From Osmia lignaria lignaria (lineage: Eukaryota; Arthropoda; Insecta; Hymenoptera; Megachilidae): DNA of 64,000 nucleotides. A model generated the notes under the pieces. The model ran no database searches and had not been told where the DNA came from. It was given only the letters and a program-made list of their open reading frames with translations. Location: the NCBI RefSeq assembly GCF_051020975.1, contig NW_027478169.1, positions 3,968,001 through 4,032,000 of the forward strand, read 5' to 3'. How positions within the stretch are numbered: position 1 is the stretch's first letter; each line of letters starts with the position of its first letter. Made by a program: the position numbers and the translations under genes. This document shows positions 24,765 through 37,748 of this stretch, piece by piece.

Positions 24765-26120
24765 TCAGATGCGTAGTTCTCGAGATATATCAAGATATTT
24801 AAAAGCTCCGAAGCTGCACCAACATAATAGAGGTACAGAAACACCGTGGCCCCTTTCTTTGAGATAACTCTGCACTATTGCGAGCTGCAAATGCCACTTC
24901 CAGCTTAGCTGTGGAGAAGAAGAACAACAAGAAGAAGAAATATCTCGAAAAATGTCCATCAGGACCCTTCCCTTGAGATAAATCTGCAAATATCTCGGAA
25001 ACGAAGCGAGCTATTGCAAAACGTTAAGAGACCTTTTTTGTAGAGAATTTAGTTTCCTACTTTTTATGTTCTATGATATTTTTTGATCAGATGCGTAGTT
25101 CTCGAGATATATCAAGATATTTAAAAGCTCCGAAGCTGCACCAACATAATAGAGGTACAGAAACACCGTGGCCCCTTTCTTTGAGATAACTCTGCACTAT
25201 TGCGAGCTGCAAATGCCACTTCCAGCTTAGCTGTGGAGAAGAAGAACAACAAGAAGAAGAAATATATCGAAAAATGTCCATCAGGACCCTTCCCTTGAGA
25301 TAAATCTGCAAATATCTCGGAAACGAAGCGAGCTATTGCAAAACGTTAAGAGACCTTTTTTGTAGAGAATTAAGTTTCCTACTTTTTATGTTCTATGATA
25401 TTTTTTGATCAGATGCGTAGTTCTCGAGATATATCAAGATATTTAAAAGCTCCGAAGCTGCACCAACATAATAGAGGTACAGAAACACCGTGGCCCCTCT
25501 CTTTGAGATAACTCTGCACGATTGCGAGCTGGAAATGCCACTTCCAGTTTAGCTGTGCAGAAGAAGAACAACAAGAAGAAGAAATATCTCGAAAAATGTC
25601 CATCAGGACCCTTCCCTTGAGATAAATCTGCAAATATCTCGGAAACGAAGCGAGCTATTGCAAAACGTTAAGAGACCTTTTTTGTAGAGAATTTAGTTTC
25701 CTACTTTTTATGTTCTATGATATTTTTTGATCAGATGCGTAGTTCTCGAGATATATCAAGATATTTAAAAGCTCCGAAGCTGCACCAACATAATAGAGGT
25801 ACAGAAACACCGTGGCCCCTTTCTTTGAGATAACTCTGCACTATTGCGAGCTGCAAATGCCACTTCCAGCTTAGCTGTGGAGAAGAAGAACAACAAGAAG
25901 AAGAAATATCTCGAAATATGTCCGTCAGGCCCCTTCCCTTGAGATAAATCTGCAAATATCTCGGAAACGAAGCGAGCTATGGCAAAATGTTAAGAGACCT
26001 TTTTTGTAGAGAATTAAGTTTCCTACTTTTTATGTTCTATGATATTTTTCGATCAGAGGCGTAGTTCTCGAGATATATCAAGATATTTAAAAGTTCCGAA
26101 GCCGCACCAACATAATAGAG
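24511..26120 (+). repeat. 1610-bp five-monomer tandem duplication, copy 2
   Basis: Directly abuts copy 1. The match ends at 26121, where A (GAGATAC) replaces the G found at 22901 and 24511 (GAGGTAC). Confidence 0.88.
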
Positions 26121-27521
26121 ATACAGAAACACCGTGGCCCCTTTCTTTGAGATAACTCTGCACGATTGCGAGCTGGAAATGCCACTTCCAGTTTAGCTGT
26201 GCAGAAGAAGAACAACAAGAAAAAGAAATATCTCGAAAAATGTCCATCAGGACCCTTCCCTTGAGATAAATCTGCAAATATCTCGGAAACGAAGCGAGCT
26301 ATTGCAAAACGTTAAGAGACCTTTTTTGTAGAGAATTAGGTTTCCTACTTTTTATGTTCTATGATATTTTTTGATCAGATGCGTAGTTCTCGAGATATAT
26401 CAATATATTTAAAAGCTCCGAAGCTGCACCAACATAATAGAGGTACAGAAACACCGTGGCCCCTTTCTTTGAGATAACTCTGCACGATTGCGAGCTGGAA
26501 ATGCCACTTCCAGTTTAGCTGTGCAGAAGAAGAACAACAAGAAGAAGAAATATCTCGAAAAATGTCCATCAGGACCCTTCCCTTGAGATAAATCTGCAAA
26601 TATCTCGGAAACGAAGCGAGCTATTGCAAAACGTTAAGAGACCTTTTTTGTAGAGAATTTAGTTTCCTACTTTTTATGTTCTATGATATTTTTTGATCAG
26701 ATGCGTAGTTCTCGAGATATATCAAGATATTTAAAAGCTCCGAAGCTGCACCAACATAATAGAGGTACAGAAACACCGTGGCCCCTTTCTTTGAGATAAC
26801 TCTGCACTATTGCGAGCTGCAAATGCCACTTCCAGCTTAGCTGTGGAGAAGAAGAACAACAAGAAGAAGAAATATCTCGAAAAATGTCCATCAGGACCCT
26901 TCCCTTGAGATAAATCTGCAAATATCTCGGAAACGAAGCGAGCTATTGCAAAACGTTAAGAGACCTTTTTTGTAGAGAATTAAGTGTCCTACTTTCTATG
27001 TTCTATGATATTTTTTGATCAGATGCGTAGTTCTCGAGATATATCAAGATATTTAAAAGCTCCGAAGCTGCACCAACATAATAGAGGTACAGAAACACCG
27101 TGGCCCCTTTCTTTGAGATAACTCTGCACGATTGCGAGCTGGAAATGCCACTTCCAGTTTAGCTGTGCAGAAGAAGAACAACAAGAAGAAGAAATATCTC
27201 GAAAAATGTCCATCAGGACCCTTCCCTTGAGATAAATCTGCAAATATCTCGGAAACGAAGCGAGCTATTGCAAAACGTTAAGAGACCTTTTTTGTAGAGA
27301 ATTTAGTTTCCTACTTTTTATGTTCTATGATATTTTTTGATCAGATGCGTAGTTCAAGAGATATATCAAGATATTTAAAAGCTCCGAAGCTGCACCAACA
27401 TAATAGAGGTACAGAAACACCGTGGCCCCTTTCTTTGAGATAACTCTGCACTATTGCGAGCTGCAAATGCCACTTCCAGCTTAGCTGTGGAGAAGAAGAA
27501 CAACAAGAAGAAGAAATATCT
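24912..27521 (+). repeat. 2.6-kb segment duplicated at 6119-bp offset, copy 1
   Basis: Eight-monomer segment matching about 31031-33640. Shared rare marks: AATATATCG monomer, GCCCCTCTCTTT monomer, AAGTGTCCTACTTTCTATG near 26982, and GTTCAAGAG at about 27352. One difference is clear: T at 26404 (CAATATATTT) against G at 32523. Confidence 0.85.
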
Positions 27522-28307
27522 CGAAATATGTCCGTCAGGCCCCTTCCCTTGAGATAAATCTGCAAATATCTCGGAAACGAATGCGAGCTATGCCAAAATG
27601 TTAAGAGACCTTATTTGTAGAGAATTAAGTTTCCTACTTTTTATGTTCTATGACATTTTTTGATCAGATGCGTAGTTCTCGAGATATATCGATATATTTA
27701 AAAGTTCCGAAGCCGCACCAACATAATAGAGATACAGAAACACCGTGGCCCCTTTCTTTGAGATAACTGTGCACTATTGCGAGCTGCAAATGCCACTTCC
27801 AGCTTAGCTGTGCAGAAGAAGAACAACAAGAAGAAGAAATATCTGGAAATATGTCCGTCAGGCCCCTTCCCTTGAGATAAATCTGCAAATATCTCGGAAA
27901 CGAAGCGAGCTACGGCAAAATGTTAAGAGACCTTTTTTGTAGAGAATTAGGATTCCTACTTTTTATGTTCTATGATATTTTTTGATCAGATGCGTAGTTC
28001 TCGAGATATATCAAGATATTTAAAAGTTCCGAAGCCGCACCAACATAATAGAGATACAGAAACACCGTGGCCCCTTTCTTTGAGATAACTCTGCACTACT
28101 GCGAGCTGCAAATGCCACTTCCAGCTTAGCTGTGCAGAAGAAGAACAACAAGAAGAAGAAATATCTCGAAATATGTCCGTCAGGCCCCTTCCCTTGAGAT
28201 AAATCTGCAAATATCTCGGAAACGAAGCGAGCTATGGCAAAATGTTAAGAGACCTTTTTTGTAGAGAATTAAGTTTCCTACTTTTTATGTTCTATGATAT
28301 TTTTCGA

Positions 28308-28951
28308 TCAGAGGCGTAGTTCTCGAGATATATCAAGATATTTAAAAGTTCCGAAGCCGCACCAACATAATAGAGGTACAGAAACACCGTGGCCCCTTTC
28401 TTTGAGATAACTCTGCACTATTGCGAGCTGCAAATGCCACTTCCAGCTTAGCTGTGGAGAAGAAGAACAACAAGAAGAAGAAATATCTCGAAAAATGTCC
28501 ATCAGGACCCTTCCCTTGAGATAAATCTGCAAATATCTCGGAAACGAAGCGAGCTATTGCAAAACGTTAAGAGACCTTTTTTGTAGAGAATTTAGTTTCC
28601 TACTTTTTATGTTCTATGATATTTTTTGATCAGATGCGTAGTTCTCGAGATATATCAAGATATTTAAAAGCTCCGAAGCTGCACCAACATAATAGAGGTA
28701 CAGAAACACCGTGGCCCCTTTCTTTGAGATAACTCTGCACTATTGCGAGCTGCAAATGCCACTTCCAGCTTAGCTGTGGAGAAGAAGAACAACAAGAAGA
28801 AGAAATATCTCGAAATATGTCCGTCAGGCCCCTTCCCTTGAGATAAATCTGCAAATATCTCGGAAACGAAGCGAGCTATGGCAAAATGTTAAGAGACCTT
28901 TTTTGTAGAGAATTAAGTTTCCTACTTTTTATGTTCTATGATATTTTTCGA
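28308..28951 (+). repeat. 644-bp two-monomer unit, copy 1
   Basis: Pair of a hybrid GAGGCG/GCTGTGGAG monomer with a full GCTGTGGAG monomer. The same pair follows at 28952-29596 and recurs at 34104, 40541 and 41185. Confidence 0.8.
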
Positions 28952-29596
28952 TCAGAGGCGTAGTTCTCGAGATATATCAAGATATTTAAAAGTTCCGAAG
29001 CCGCACCAACATAATAGAGGTACAGAAACACCGTGGCCCCTTTCTTTGAGATAACTCTGCACTATTGCGAGCTGCAAATGCCACTTCCAGCTTAGCTGTG
29101 GAGAAGAAGAACAACAAGAAGAAGAAATATCTCGAAAAATGTCCATCAGGACCCTTCCCTTGAGATAAATCTGCAAATATCTCGGAAACGAAGCGAGCTA
29201 TTGCAAAACGTTAAGAGACCTTTTTTGTAGAGAATTTAGTTTCCTACTTTTTATGTTCTATGATATTTTTTGATCAGATGCGTAGTTCTCGAGATATATC
29301 AAGATATTTAAAAGCTCCGAAGCTGCACCAACATAATAGAGGTACAGAAACACCGTGGCCCCTTTCTTTGAGATAACTCTGCACTATTGCGAGCTGCAAA
29401 TGCCACTTCCAGCTTAGCTGTGGAGAAGAAGAACAACAAGAAGAAGAAATATCTCGAAATATGTCCGTCAGGCCCCTTCCCTTGAGATAAATCTGCAAAT
29501 ATCTCGGAAACGAATGCGAGCTATGCCAAAATGTTAAGAGACCTTATTTGTAGAGAATTAAGTTTCCTACTTTTTATCTTCTATGATATTTTCTGA
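28952..29596 (+). repeat. Two-monomer unit, copy 2, with 1-base insertion
   Basis: As 28308-28951, but its second monomer ends in the CGAATGCGAGC haplotype (extra T at 29515), with TATGCCAAAATG and ACCTTATTTG. Confidence 0.8.
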
Positions 29597-31030
29597 TCAG
29601 ATTCGTAGTTCTCGAGATATATCAAGATATTTAAAAGTTCCGAAGCCGCACCAACATAATAGAGATACAGAAACACCGTGGCCCCTCTCTTTGAGATAAC
29701 TCTGCACAATTGCGAGCTGCAAATGCCACTTCCAGCTTAGCTGTGCAGAAGAAGAACAACAAGAAGAAGAAATATCTCGAAATATGTCCGTCAGGCCCCT
29801 TCCCTTGAGATAAATCGGCAAGTATCTCGGAAACGAAGCGAGCTATGGCAAAATGTTGAGAGACCTTTTTTGTAGAGAATTAAGTTTCCTACTTTTTATG
29901 TTCTATGATATTTTTTGATCAGATGCGTAGATCTCGAGATATATCAAGATATTTAAAAGTTCCGAAGCCGCACCAACATAATAGAGATACAGAAACACCG
30001 TGGCCGCTTTCTTTGAGATAACTCTGCACTATTGCGAGCTGCAAATGCCACTTCCAGCTTAGCTGTGCAGAAGAAGAACAACAAGAAGAAGAAATATCTC
30101 GAAATATGTCCGTCAGGCCCCTTCCCTTGAGATAAATCTGCAAATATCTCGGAAACGAAGCGAGCTATGGCAAAATGTTAAGAGACCTTTTTTGTATGGA
30201 ATTATGTTTCCTACTTTTTATGTTCTATGATATTTTTTGATCAGACGCGTAGTTCTCGAGATATATCAAGATATTTAAAAGTTCCGAAGCCGCACCAACA
30301 TAATAGAGATACAGAAACACCGTGGCTCCTTTCTTTTAGATAACTCTGCACTATTGCGACCTGGAAATGCCACTTCCAGTTTAGCTGTGCAGAAGAAGAA
30401 CAACAAGAAGAAGAAATATCACGAAATATGTCCGTTAGGCCCCTTCCCTTGAGATAAATCTGCAAATATCTCGGAAACGAAGCGAGCTATGGCAAAATGT
30501 TAAGAGACCTTTTTGTAGCGAATTAAGTTTGCTACTTTTTATGTTCTATGATATTTTTTGATCAGATGCGTAGTTCTCGAGATATATCAAGATATTTAAA
30601 AGTTCCGAAGCCGCACCAACATAATAGAGATACAGAAACACCGTGGCCCCTTTCTTTGAGATAACTCTGCACGATTGCGAGCTGGAAATGCCACTTCCAG
30701 TTTAGCTGTGCAGAAGAAGAACAACAAGAAAAAGAAATATCTCGAAAAATGTCCATCAGGACCCTTCCCTTGAGATAAATCTGCAAATATCTCGGAAACG
30801 AAGCGAGCTATTGCAAAACGTTAAGAGACCTTTTTTGTAGAGAATTAGGTTTCCTACTTTTTATGTTCTATGATATTTTTTGATCAGATGCGTAGTTCTC
30901 GAGATATATCAAGATATTTAAAAGCTCCGAAGCTGCACCAACATAATAGAGGTACGGAAACACCGTGGCCCCTTTCTTTGAGATAACTCTGCACGATTGC
31001 GAGCTGGAAATGCCACTTCCAGTTTAGCTG

Positions 31031-33640
31031 TGCAGAAGAAGAACAACAAGAAGAAGAAATATCTCGAAAAATGTCCATCAGGACCCTTCCCTTGAGATAA
31101 ATCTGCAAATATCTCGGAAACGAAGCGAGCTATTGCAAAACGTTAAGAGACCTTTTTTGTAGAGAATTTAGTTTCCTACTTTTTATGTTCTATGATATTT
31201 TTTGATCAGATGCGTAGTTCTCGAGATATATCAAGATATTTAAAAGCTCCGAAGCTGCACCAACATAATAGAGGTACAGAAACACCGTGGCCCCTTTCTT
31301 TGAGATAACTCTGCACTATTGCGAGCTGCAAATGCCACTTCCAGCTTAGCTGTGGAGAAGAAGAACAACAAGAAGAAGAAATATATCGAAAAATGTCCAT
31401 CAGGACCCTTCCCTTGAGATAAATCTGCAAATATCTCGGAAACGAAGCGAGCTATTGCAAAACGTTAAGAGACCTTTTTTGTAGAGAATTAAGTTTCCTA
31501 CTTTTTATGTTCTATGATATTTTTTGATCAGATGCGTAGTTCTCGAGATATATCAAGATATTTAAAAGCTCCGAAGCTGCACCAACATAATAGAGGTACA
31601 GAAACACCGTGGCCCCTCTCTTTGAGATAACTCTGCACGATTGCGAGCTGGAAATGCCACTTCCAGTTTAGCTGTGCAGAAGAAGAACAACAAGAAGAAG
31701 AAATATCTCGAAAAATGTCCATCAGGACCCTTCCCTTGAGATAAATCTGCAAATATCTCGGAAACGAAGCGAGCTATTGCAAAACGTTAAGAGACCTTTT
31801 TTGTAGAGAATTTAGTTTCCTACTTTTTATGTTCTATGATATTTTTTGATCAGATGCGTAGTTCTCGAGATATATCAAGATATTTAAAAGCTCCGAAGCT
31901 GCACCAACATAATAGAGGTACAGAAACACCGTGGCCCCTTTCTTTGAGATAACTCTGCACTATTGCGAGCTGCAAATGCCACTTCCAGCTTAGCTGTGGA
32001 GAAGAAGAACAACAAGAAGAAGAAATATCTCGAAATATGTCCGTCAGGCCCCTTCCCTTGAGATAAATCTGCAAATATCTCGGAAACGAAGCGAGCTATG
32101 GCAAAATGTTAAGAGACCTTTTTTGTAGAGAATTAAGTTTCCTACTTTTTATGTTCTATGATATTTTTCGATCAGAGGCGTAGTTCTCGAGATATATCAA
32201 GATATTTAAAAGTTCCGAAGCCGCACCAACATAATAGAGATACAGAAACACCGTGGCCCCTTTCTTTGAGATAACTCTGCACGATTGCGAGCTGGAAATG
32301 CCACTTCCAGTTTAGCTGTGCAGAAGAAGAACAACAAGAAAAAGAAATATCTCGAAAAATGTCCATCAGGACCCTTCCCTTGAGATAAATCTGCAAATAT
32401 CTCGGAAACGAAGCGAGCTATTGCAAAACGTTAAGAGACCTTTTTTGTAGAGAATTAGGTTTCCTACTTTTTATGTTCTATGATATTTTTTGATCAGATG
32501 CGTAGTTCTCGAGATATATCAAGATATTTAAAAGCTCCGAAGCTGCACCAACATAATAGAGGTACAGAAACACCGTGGCCCCTTTCTTTGAGATAACTCT
32601 GCACGATTGCGAGCTGGAAATGCCACTTCCAGTTTAGCTGTGCAGAAGAAGAACAACAAGAAGAAGAAATATCTCGAAAAATGTCCATCAGGACCCTTCC
32701 CTTGAGATAAATCTGCAAATATCTCGGAAACGAAGCGAGCTATTGCAAAACGTTAAGAGACCTTTTTTGTAGAGAATTTAGTTTCCTACTTTTTATGTTC
32801 TATGATATTTTTTGATCAGATGCGTAGTTCTCGAGATATATCAAGATATTTAAAAGCTCCGAAGCTGCACCAACATAATAGAGGTACAGAAACACCGTGG
32901 CCCCTTTCTTTGAGATAACTCTGCACTATTGCGAGCTGCAAATGCCACTTCCAGCTTAGCTGTGGAGAAGAAGAACAACAAGAAGAAGAAATATCTCGAA
33001 AAATGTCCATCAGGACCCTTCCCTTGAGATAAATCTGCAAATATCTCGGAAACGAAGCGAGCTATTGCAAAACGTTAAGAGACCTTTTTTGTAGAGAATT
33101 AAGTGTCCTACTTTCTATGTTCTATGATATTTTTTGATCAGATGCGTAGTTCTCGAGATATATCAAGATATTTAAAAGCTCCGAAGCTGCACCAACATAA
33201 TAGAGGTACAGAAACACCGTGGCCCCTTTCTTTGAGATAACTCTGCACGATTGCGAGCTGGAAATGCCACTTCCAGTTTAGCTGTGCAGAAGAAGAACAA
33301 CAAGAAGAAGAAATATCTCGAAAAATGTCCATCAGGACCCTTCCCTTGAGATAAATCTGCAAATATCTCGGAAACGAAGCGAGCTATTGCAAAACGTTAA
33401 GAGACCTTTTTTGTAGAGAATTTAGTTTCCTACTTTTTATGTTCTATGATATTTTTTGATCAGATGCGTAGTTCAAGAGATATATCAAGATATTTAAAAG
33501 CTCCGAAGCTGCACCAACATAATAGAGGTACAGAAACACCGTGGCCCCTTTCTTTGAGATAACTCTGCACTATTGCGAGCTGCAAATGCCACTTCCAGCT
33601 TAGCTGTGGAGAAGAAGAACAACAAGAAGAAGAAATATCT
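31031..33640 (+). repeat. 2.6-kb segment duplicated at 6119-bp offset, copy 2
   Basis: Partner of 24912-27521. The match stops at 33641, where the sequence switches to a different register inside the hybrid monomer at 33460. Confidence 0.85.
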
Positions 33641-33781
33641 GGAAATATGTCCGTCAGGCCCCTTCCCTTGAGATAAATCTGCAAATATCTCGGAAACGAA
33701 GCGAGCTACGGCAAAATGTTAAGAGACCTTTTTTGTAGAGAATTAGGATTCCTACTTTTTATGTTCTATGATATTTTTTGA
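33460..33781 (+). repeat. Hybrid monomer marking loss of one monomer
   Basis: The left part (GTTCAAGAG, AGCTCCGAAGCTGC, GCTGTGGAG up to about 33609) matches the monomer at 27341. From ATCTGGAAATATG at 33641 onward it matches the next monomer, 27664. The offset to the earlier copy changes from 6119 to 5796, so 323 bases were removed by an in-register exchange between about 33609 and 33641. Confidence 0.85.
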
Positions 33782-36139
33782 TCAGATGCGTAGTTCTCGA
33801 GATATATCAAGATATTTAAAAGTTCCGAAGCCGCACCAACATAATAGAGATACAGAAACACCGTGGCCCCTTTCTTTGAGATAACTCTGCACTACTGCGA
33901 GCTGCAAATGCCACTTCCAGCTTAGCTGTGCAGAAGAAGAACAACAAGAAGAAGAAATATCTCGAAATATGTCCGTCAGGCCCCTTCCCTTGAGATAAAT
34001 CTGCAAATATCTCGGAAACGAAGCGAGCTATGGCAAAATGTTAAGAGACCTTTTTTGTAGAGAATTAAGTTTCCTACTTTTTATGTTCTATGATATTTTT
34101 CGATCAGAGGCGTAGTTCTCGAGATATATCAAGATATTTAAAAGTTCCGAAGCCGCACCAACATAATAGAGGTACAGAAACACCGTGGCCCCTTTCTTTG
34201 AGATAACTCTGCACTATTGCGAGCTGCAAATGCCACTTCCAGCTTAGCTGTGGAGAAGAAGAACAACAAGAAGAAGAAATATCTCGAAAAATGTCCATCA
34301 GGACCCTTCCCTTGAGATAAATCTGCAAATATCTCGGAAACGAAGCGAGCTATTGCAAAACGTTAAGAGACCTTTTTTGTAGAGAATTTAGTTTCCTACT
34401 TTTTATGTTCTATGATATTTTTTGATCAGATGCGTAGTTCTCGAGATATATCAAGATATTTAAAAGCTCCGAAGCTGCACCAACATAATAGAGGTACAGA
34501 AACACCGTGGCCCCTTTCTTTGAGATAACTCTGCACTATTGCGAGCTGCAAATGCCACTTCCAGCTTAGCTGTGGAGAAGAAGAACAACAAGAAGAAGAA
34601 ATATCTCGAAATATGTCCGTCAGGCCCCTTCCCTTGAGATAAATCTGCAAATATCTCGGAAACGAATGCGAGCTATGCCAAAATGTTAAGAGACCTTATT
34701 TGTAGAGAATTAAGTTTCCTACTTTTTATCTTCTATGATATTTTCTGATCAGATTCGTAGTTCTCGAGATATATCAAGATATTTAAAAGTTCCGAAGCCG
34801 CACCAACATAATAGAGATACAGAAACACCGTGGCCCCTCTCTTTGAGATAACTCTGCACAATTGCGAGCTGCAAATGCCACTTCCAGCTTAGCTGTGCAG
34901 AAGAAGAACAACAAGAAGAAGAAATATCTCGAAATATGTCCGTCAGGCCCCTTCCCTTGAGATAAATCGGCAAGTATCTCGGAAACGAAGCGAGCTATGG
35001 CAAAATGTTGAGAGACCTTTTTTGTAGAGAATTAAGTTTCCTACTTTTTATGTTCTATGATATTTTTTGATCAGATGCGTAGATCTCGAGATATATCAAG
35101 ATATTTAAAAGTTCCGAAGCCGCACCAACATAATAGAGATACAGAAACACCGTGGCCGCTTTCTTTGAGATAACTCTGCACTATTGCGAGCTGCAAATGC
35201 CACTTCCAGCTTAGCTGTGCAGAAGAAGAACAACAAGAAGAAGAAATATCTCGAAATATGTCCGTCAGGCCCCTTCCCTTGAGATAAATCTGCAAATATC
35301 TCGGAAACGAAGCGAGCTATGGCAAAATGTTAAGAGACCTTTTTTGTATGGAATTATGTTTCCTACTTTTTATGTTCTATGATATTTTTTGATCAGACGC
35401 GTAGTTCTCGAGATATATCAAGATATTTAAAAGTTCCGAAGCCGCACCAACATAATAGAGATACAGAAACACCGTGGCTCCTTTCTTTTAGATAACTCTG
35501 CACTATTGCGACCTGGAAATGCCACTTCCAGTTTAGCTGTGCAGAAGAAGAACAACAAGAAGAAGAAATATCACGAAATATGTCCGTTAGGCCCCTTCCC
35601 TTGAGATAAATCTGCAAATATCTCGGAAACGAAGCGAGCTATGGCAAAATGTTAAGAGACCTTTTTGTAGCGAATTAAGTTTCCTACTTTTTATGTTCTA
35701 TGATATTTTTTGATCAGATGCGTAGTTCTCGAGATATATCAAGATATTTAAAAGTTCCGAAGCCGCACCAACATAATAGAGATACAGAAACACCGTGGCC
35801 CCTTTCTTTGAGATAACTCTGCACTAGTGCGAGCCGCAAATGCCACTTCCAGCTTAGCTGTGCAGAAGAAGAACAACAAGAAGAAGAAATATCTCGAAAT
35901 ATGTCCGTCAGGCCACTTCCCTTGAGATAAATCTGCAAATATCTCGGAAACGAAGCGAGCTGTGGCAAAATGTTAAGAAACCTTTTTTGTATGGAATTAT
36001 GTTTCCTACTTTTTATGTTCTATGATATTTTTTGATCAGATGCGTAGTTCTCGAGATATATCAAGATATTTAAAAGTTCCGAAGCCGCACCAACATAATA
36101 GAGATACAGAAACACCGTGGCTCCTTTCTTTTATCTAAC

Positions 36140-37085
36140 TCTGCACTATTGCGAGCTGCAAATGCCACTTCCAGCTTAGCTGTGCAGAAGAAGAACAACA
36201 AGAAGAAGAAATATCTCGAAATATGTCCGTCAGGCCCCTTCCCTTGAGATAAATCTGCAAATATCTCGGAAACGAAGCGAGCTATGGCAAAATGTTAAGA
36301 GACCTTTTCTGTAGAGAATTAAGTTTTCTACTTTTTATGTTCCATGATATTTTTTGATCAGATGCGTAGTTCTCGAGATATATCAAGATATTTAAAAGTT
36401 CCGAAGCCGCACCAACATAATAGAGATACAGAAACACCGTGGCCCCTTTCTTTGAGATAACTCTGCACTAGTGCGAGCCGCAAATGCCACTTCCAGCTTA
36501 GCTGTGCAGAAGAAGAACAACAAGAAGAAGAAATATCTCGAAATATGTCCGTCAGGCCACTTCCCTTGAGATAAATCTGCAAATATCTCGGAAACGAAGC
36601 GAGCTATGGCAAAATGTTAAGAGACCTTTTTTGTATGGAATTATGTTTCCTACTTTTTATGTTCTATGATATTTTTTGATCAGATGCGTAGTTCTCGAGA
36701 TATATCAAGATATTTAAAAGTTCCGAAGCCGCACCAACATAATAGAGATACAGAAACACCGTGGCTCCTTTCTTTTAGATAACTCTGCACTATTGCGAGC
36801 TGCAAATGCCACTTCCAGCTTAGCGTGCAGAAGAAGAACAACAAGAAGAAGAAATATCTCGAAATGTGTCCGTCAGGCCCCTTCCCTTGAGATAAATCTG
36901 CAAATATCTCGGAAACGAAGAGAGCTATGGCAAAATGTTAAGAGACCTTTTTTGTATGGAATTATGTTTCCTACTTTTTATGTTCTATGATATTTTTTGA
37001 TCAGACGCGTAGTTCTCGAGATATATCAGGATATTTAAAAGTTCCGAAGCCGCACCAACATAATAGAGATACAGAAACACCGTGG
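36140..37085 (+). repeat. Five-monomer-offset (1609 bp) segment, copy 1
   Basis: Matches about 37749-38694 inside the same 6.5-kb block: TTTTCTGTAGAG with TTCCATGAT, then the CACTAGTGCG/GGCCACTTCC monomer, then the AGCGTGCAG deletion monomer. One difference is GGAATTATG near 36650 against GGAATGATG near 38249. Confidence 0.75.
36680..37000 (+). repeat. 321-bp monomer with 1-base deletion (AGCGTGCAG)
   Basis: Lacks a T in AGCTGTGCAG near 36834. The same deletion is in the monomers at 38289, 38932, 43761, 45370, 46013 and 47622, all within 36.6-48.0 kb and all linked to GAAATGTGTCC and CGAAGAGAGC. It is a single-origin variant amplified with the 22-monomer HOR. Confidence 0.85.
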
Positions 37086-37748
37086 CTCCTATCTTTTAGA
37101 TAACTCTGCACTATTGCGACCTGGAAATGCCACTTCCAGTTTAGCTGTGCAGAAGAAGAACAACAAGAAGAAGAAATATCACGAAATATGTCCGTTAGGC
37201 CCCTTCCCTTGAGATAAATCTGCAAATATCTCGGAAACGAAGCGAGCTATGGCAAAATGTTAAGAGACCTTTTTTGTAGCGAATTAAGTTTCCTACTTTT
37301 TATGTTCTATGATATTTTTTGATCAGATGCGTAGTTCTCTTGATATATCAAGATATTTAAAAGTTCCGAAGCCGCACCAACATAATAGAGATACAGAAAC
37401 ACCGTGGCCCCTCTCTTTGAGATAACTCTGCACAATTGCGAGCTGCAAATGCCACTTCCAGCTTAGCTGTGCAGAAGAAGAACAACAAGAAGAAGAAATA
37501 TCTCGAAATATGTCCGTCAGGCCCCTTCCCTTGAGATAAATCGGCAAGTATCTCGGAAACGAAGCGAGCTATGGCAAAATGTTAAGAGACCTTTTTTGTA
37601 GAGAATTAAGTTTCCTACTTTTTATGTTCTATGATATTTTTTGATCAGATGCGTAGATCTCGAGATATATCAAGATATTTAAAAGTTCCGAAGCCGCACC
37701 AACATAATAGAGATACAGAAACACCGTGGCCCCTTTCTTTGAGATAAC

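Larger units (their letters stand above)
19290..28307. repeat. Two-family alternating satellite domain
   Basis: Most of the roughly 28 monomers belong to two families. One has CACGATTGCGAGCTGG with AAAATGTCCATCAGGACCC. The other has CACTATTGCGAGCTGC with GCTGTGGAG. Both usually carry AGCTCCGAAGCTGC and AGAGGTACAG. Many monomers mix the left half of one family with the right half of another, consistent with frequent conversion. Nested duplications are listed separately. Confidence 0.8.
28308..33931. repeat. Patchwork domain of copied segments
   Basis: The left part (about 28130-30670) matches 40363-42904 at an offset of 12233 and partly matches 34104-35820. The right part (31031-33640) matches 24912-27521. 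The junction monomers 30241 and 30562 show the switch: the CGACCTGGAAATG type is followed by the CACGATTGCG type instead of the CACTAGTGCG type seen after its copies at 35393 and 42474. Confidence 0.75.

Noticed and set aside
36793..36990. Plus-strand 65-codon Arg-rich frame, seen seven times
   Set aside because: It is a by-product of the 1-base deletion in the AGCGTGCAG monomers, starts at TTG, and its Arg run is the GAA/CAA tract read in another frame.
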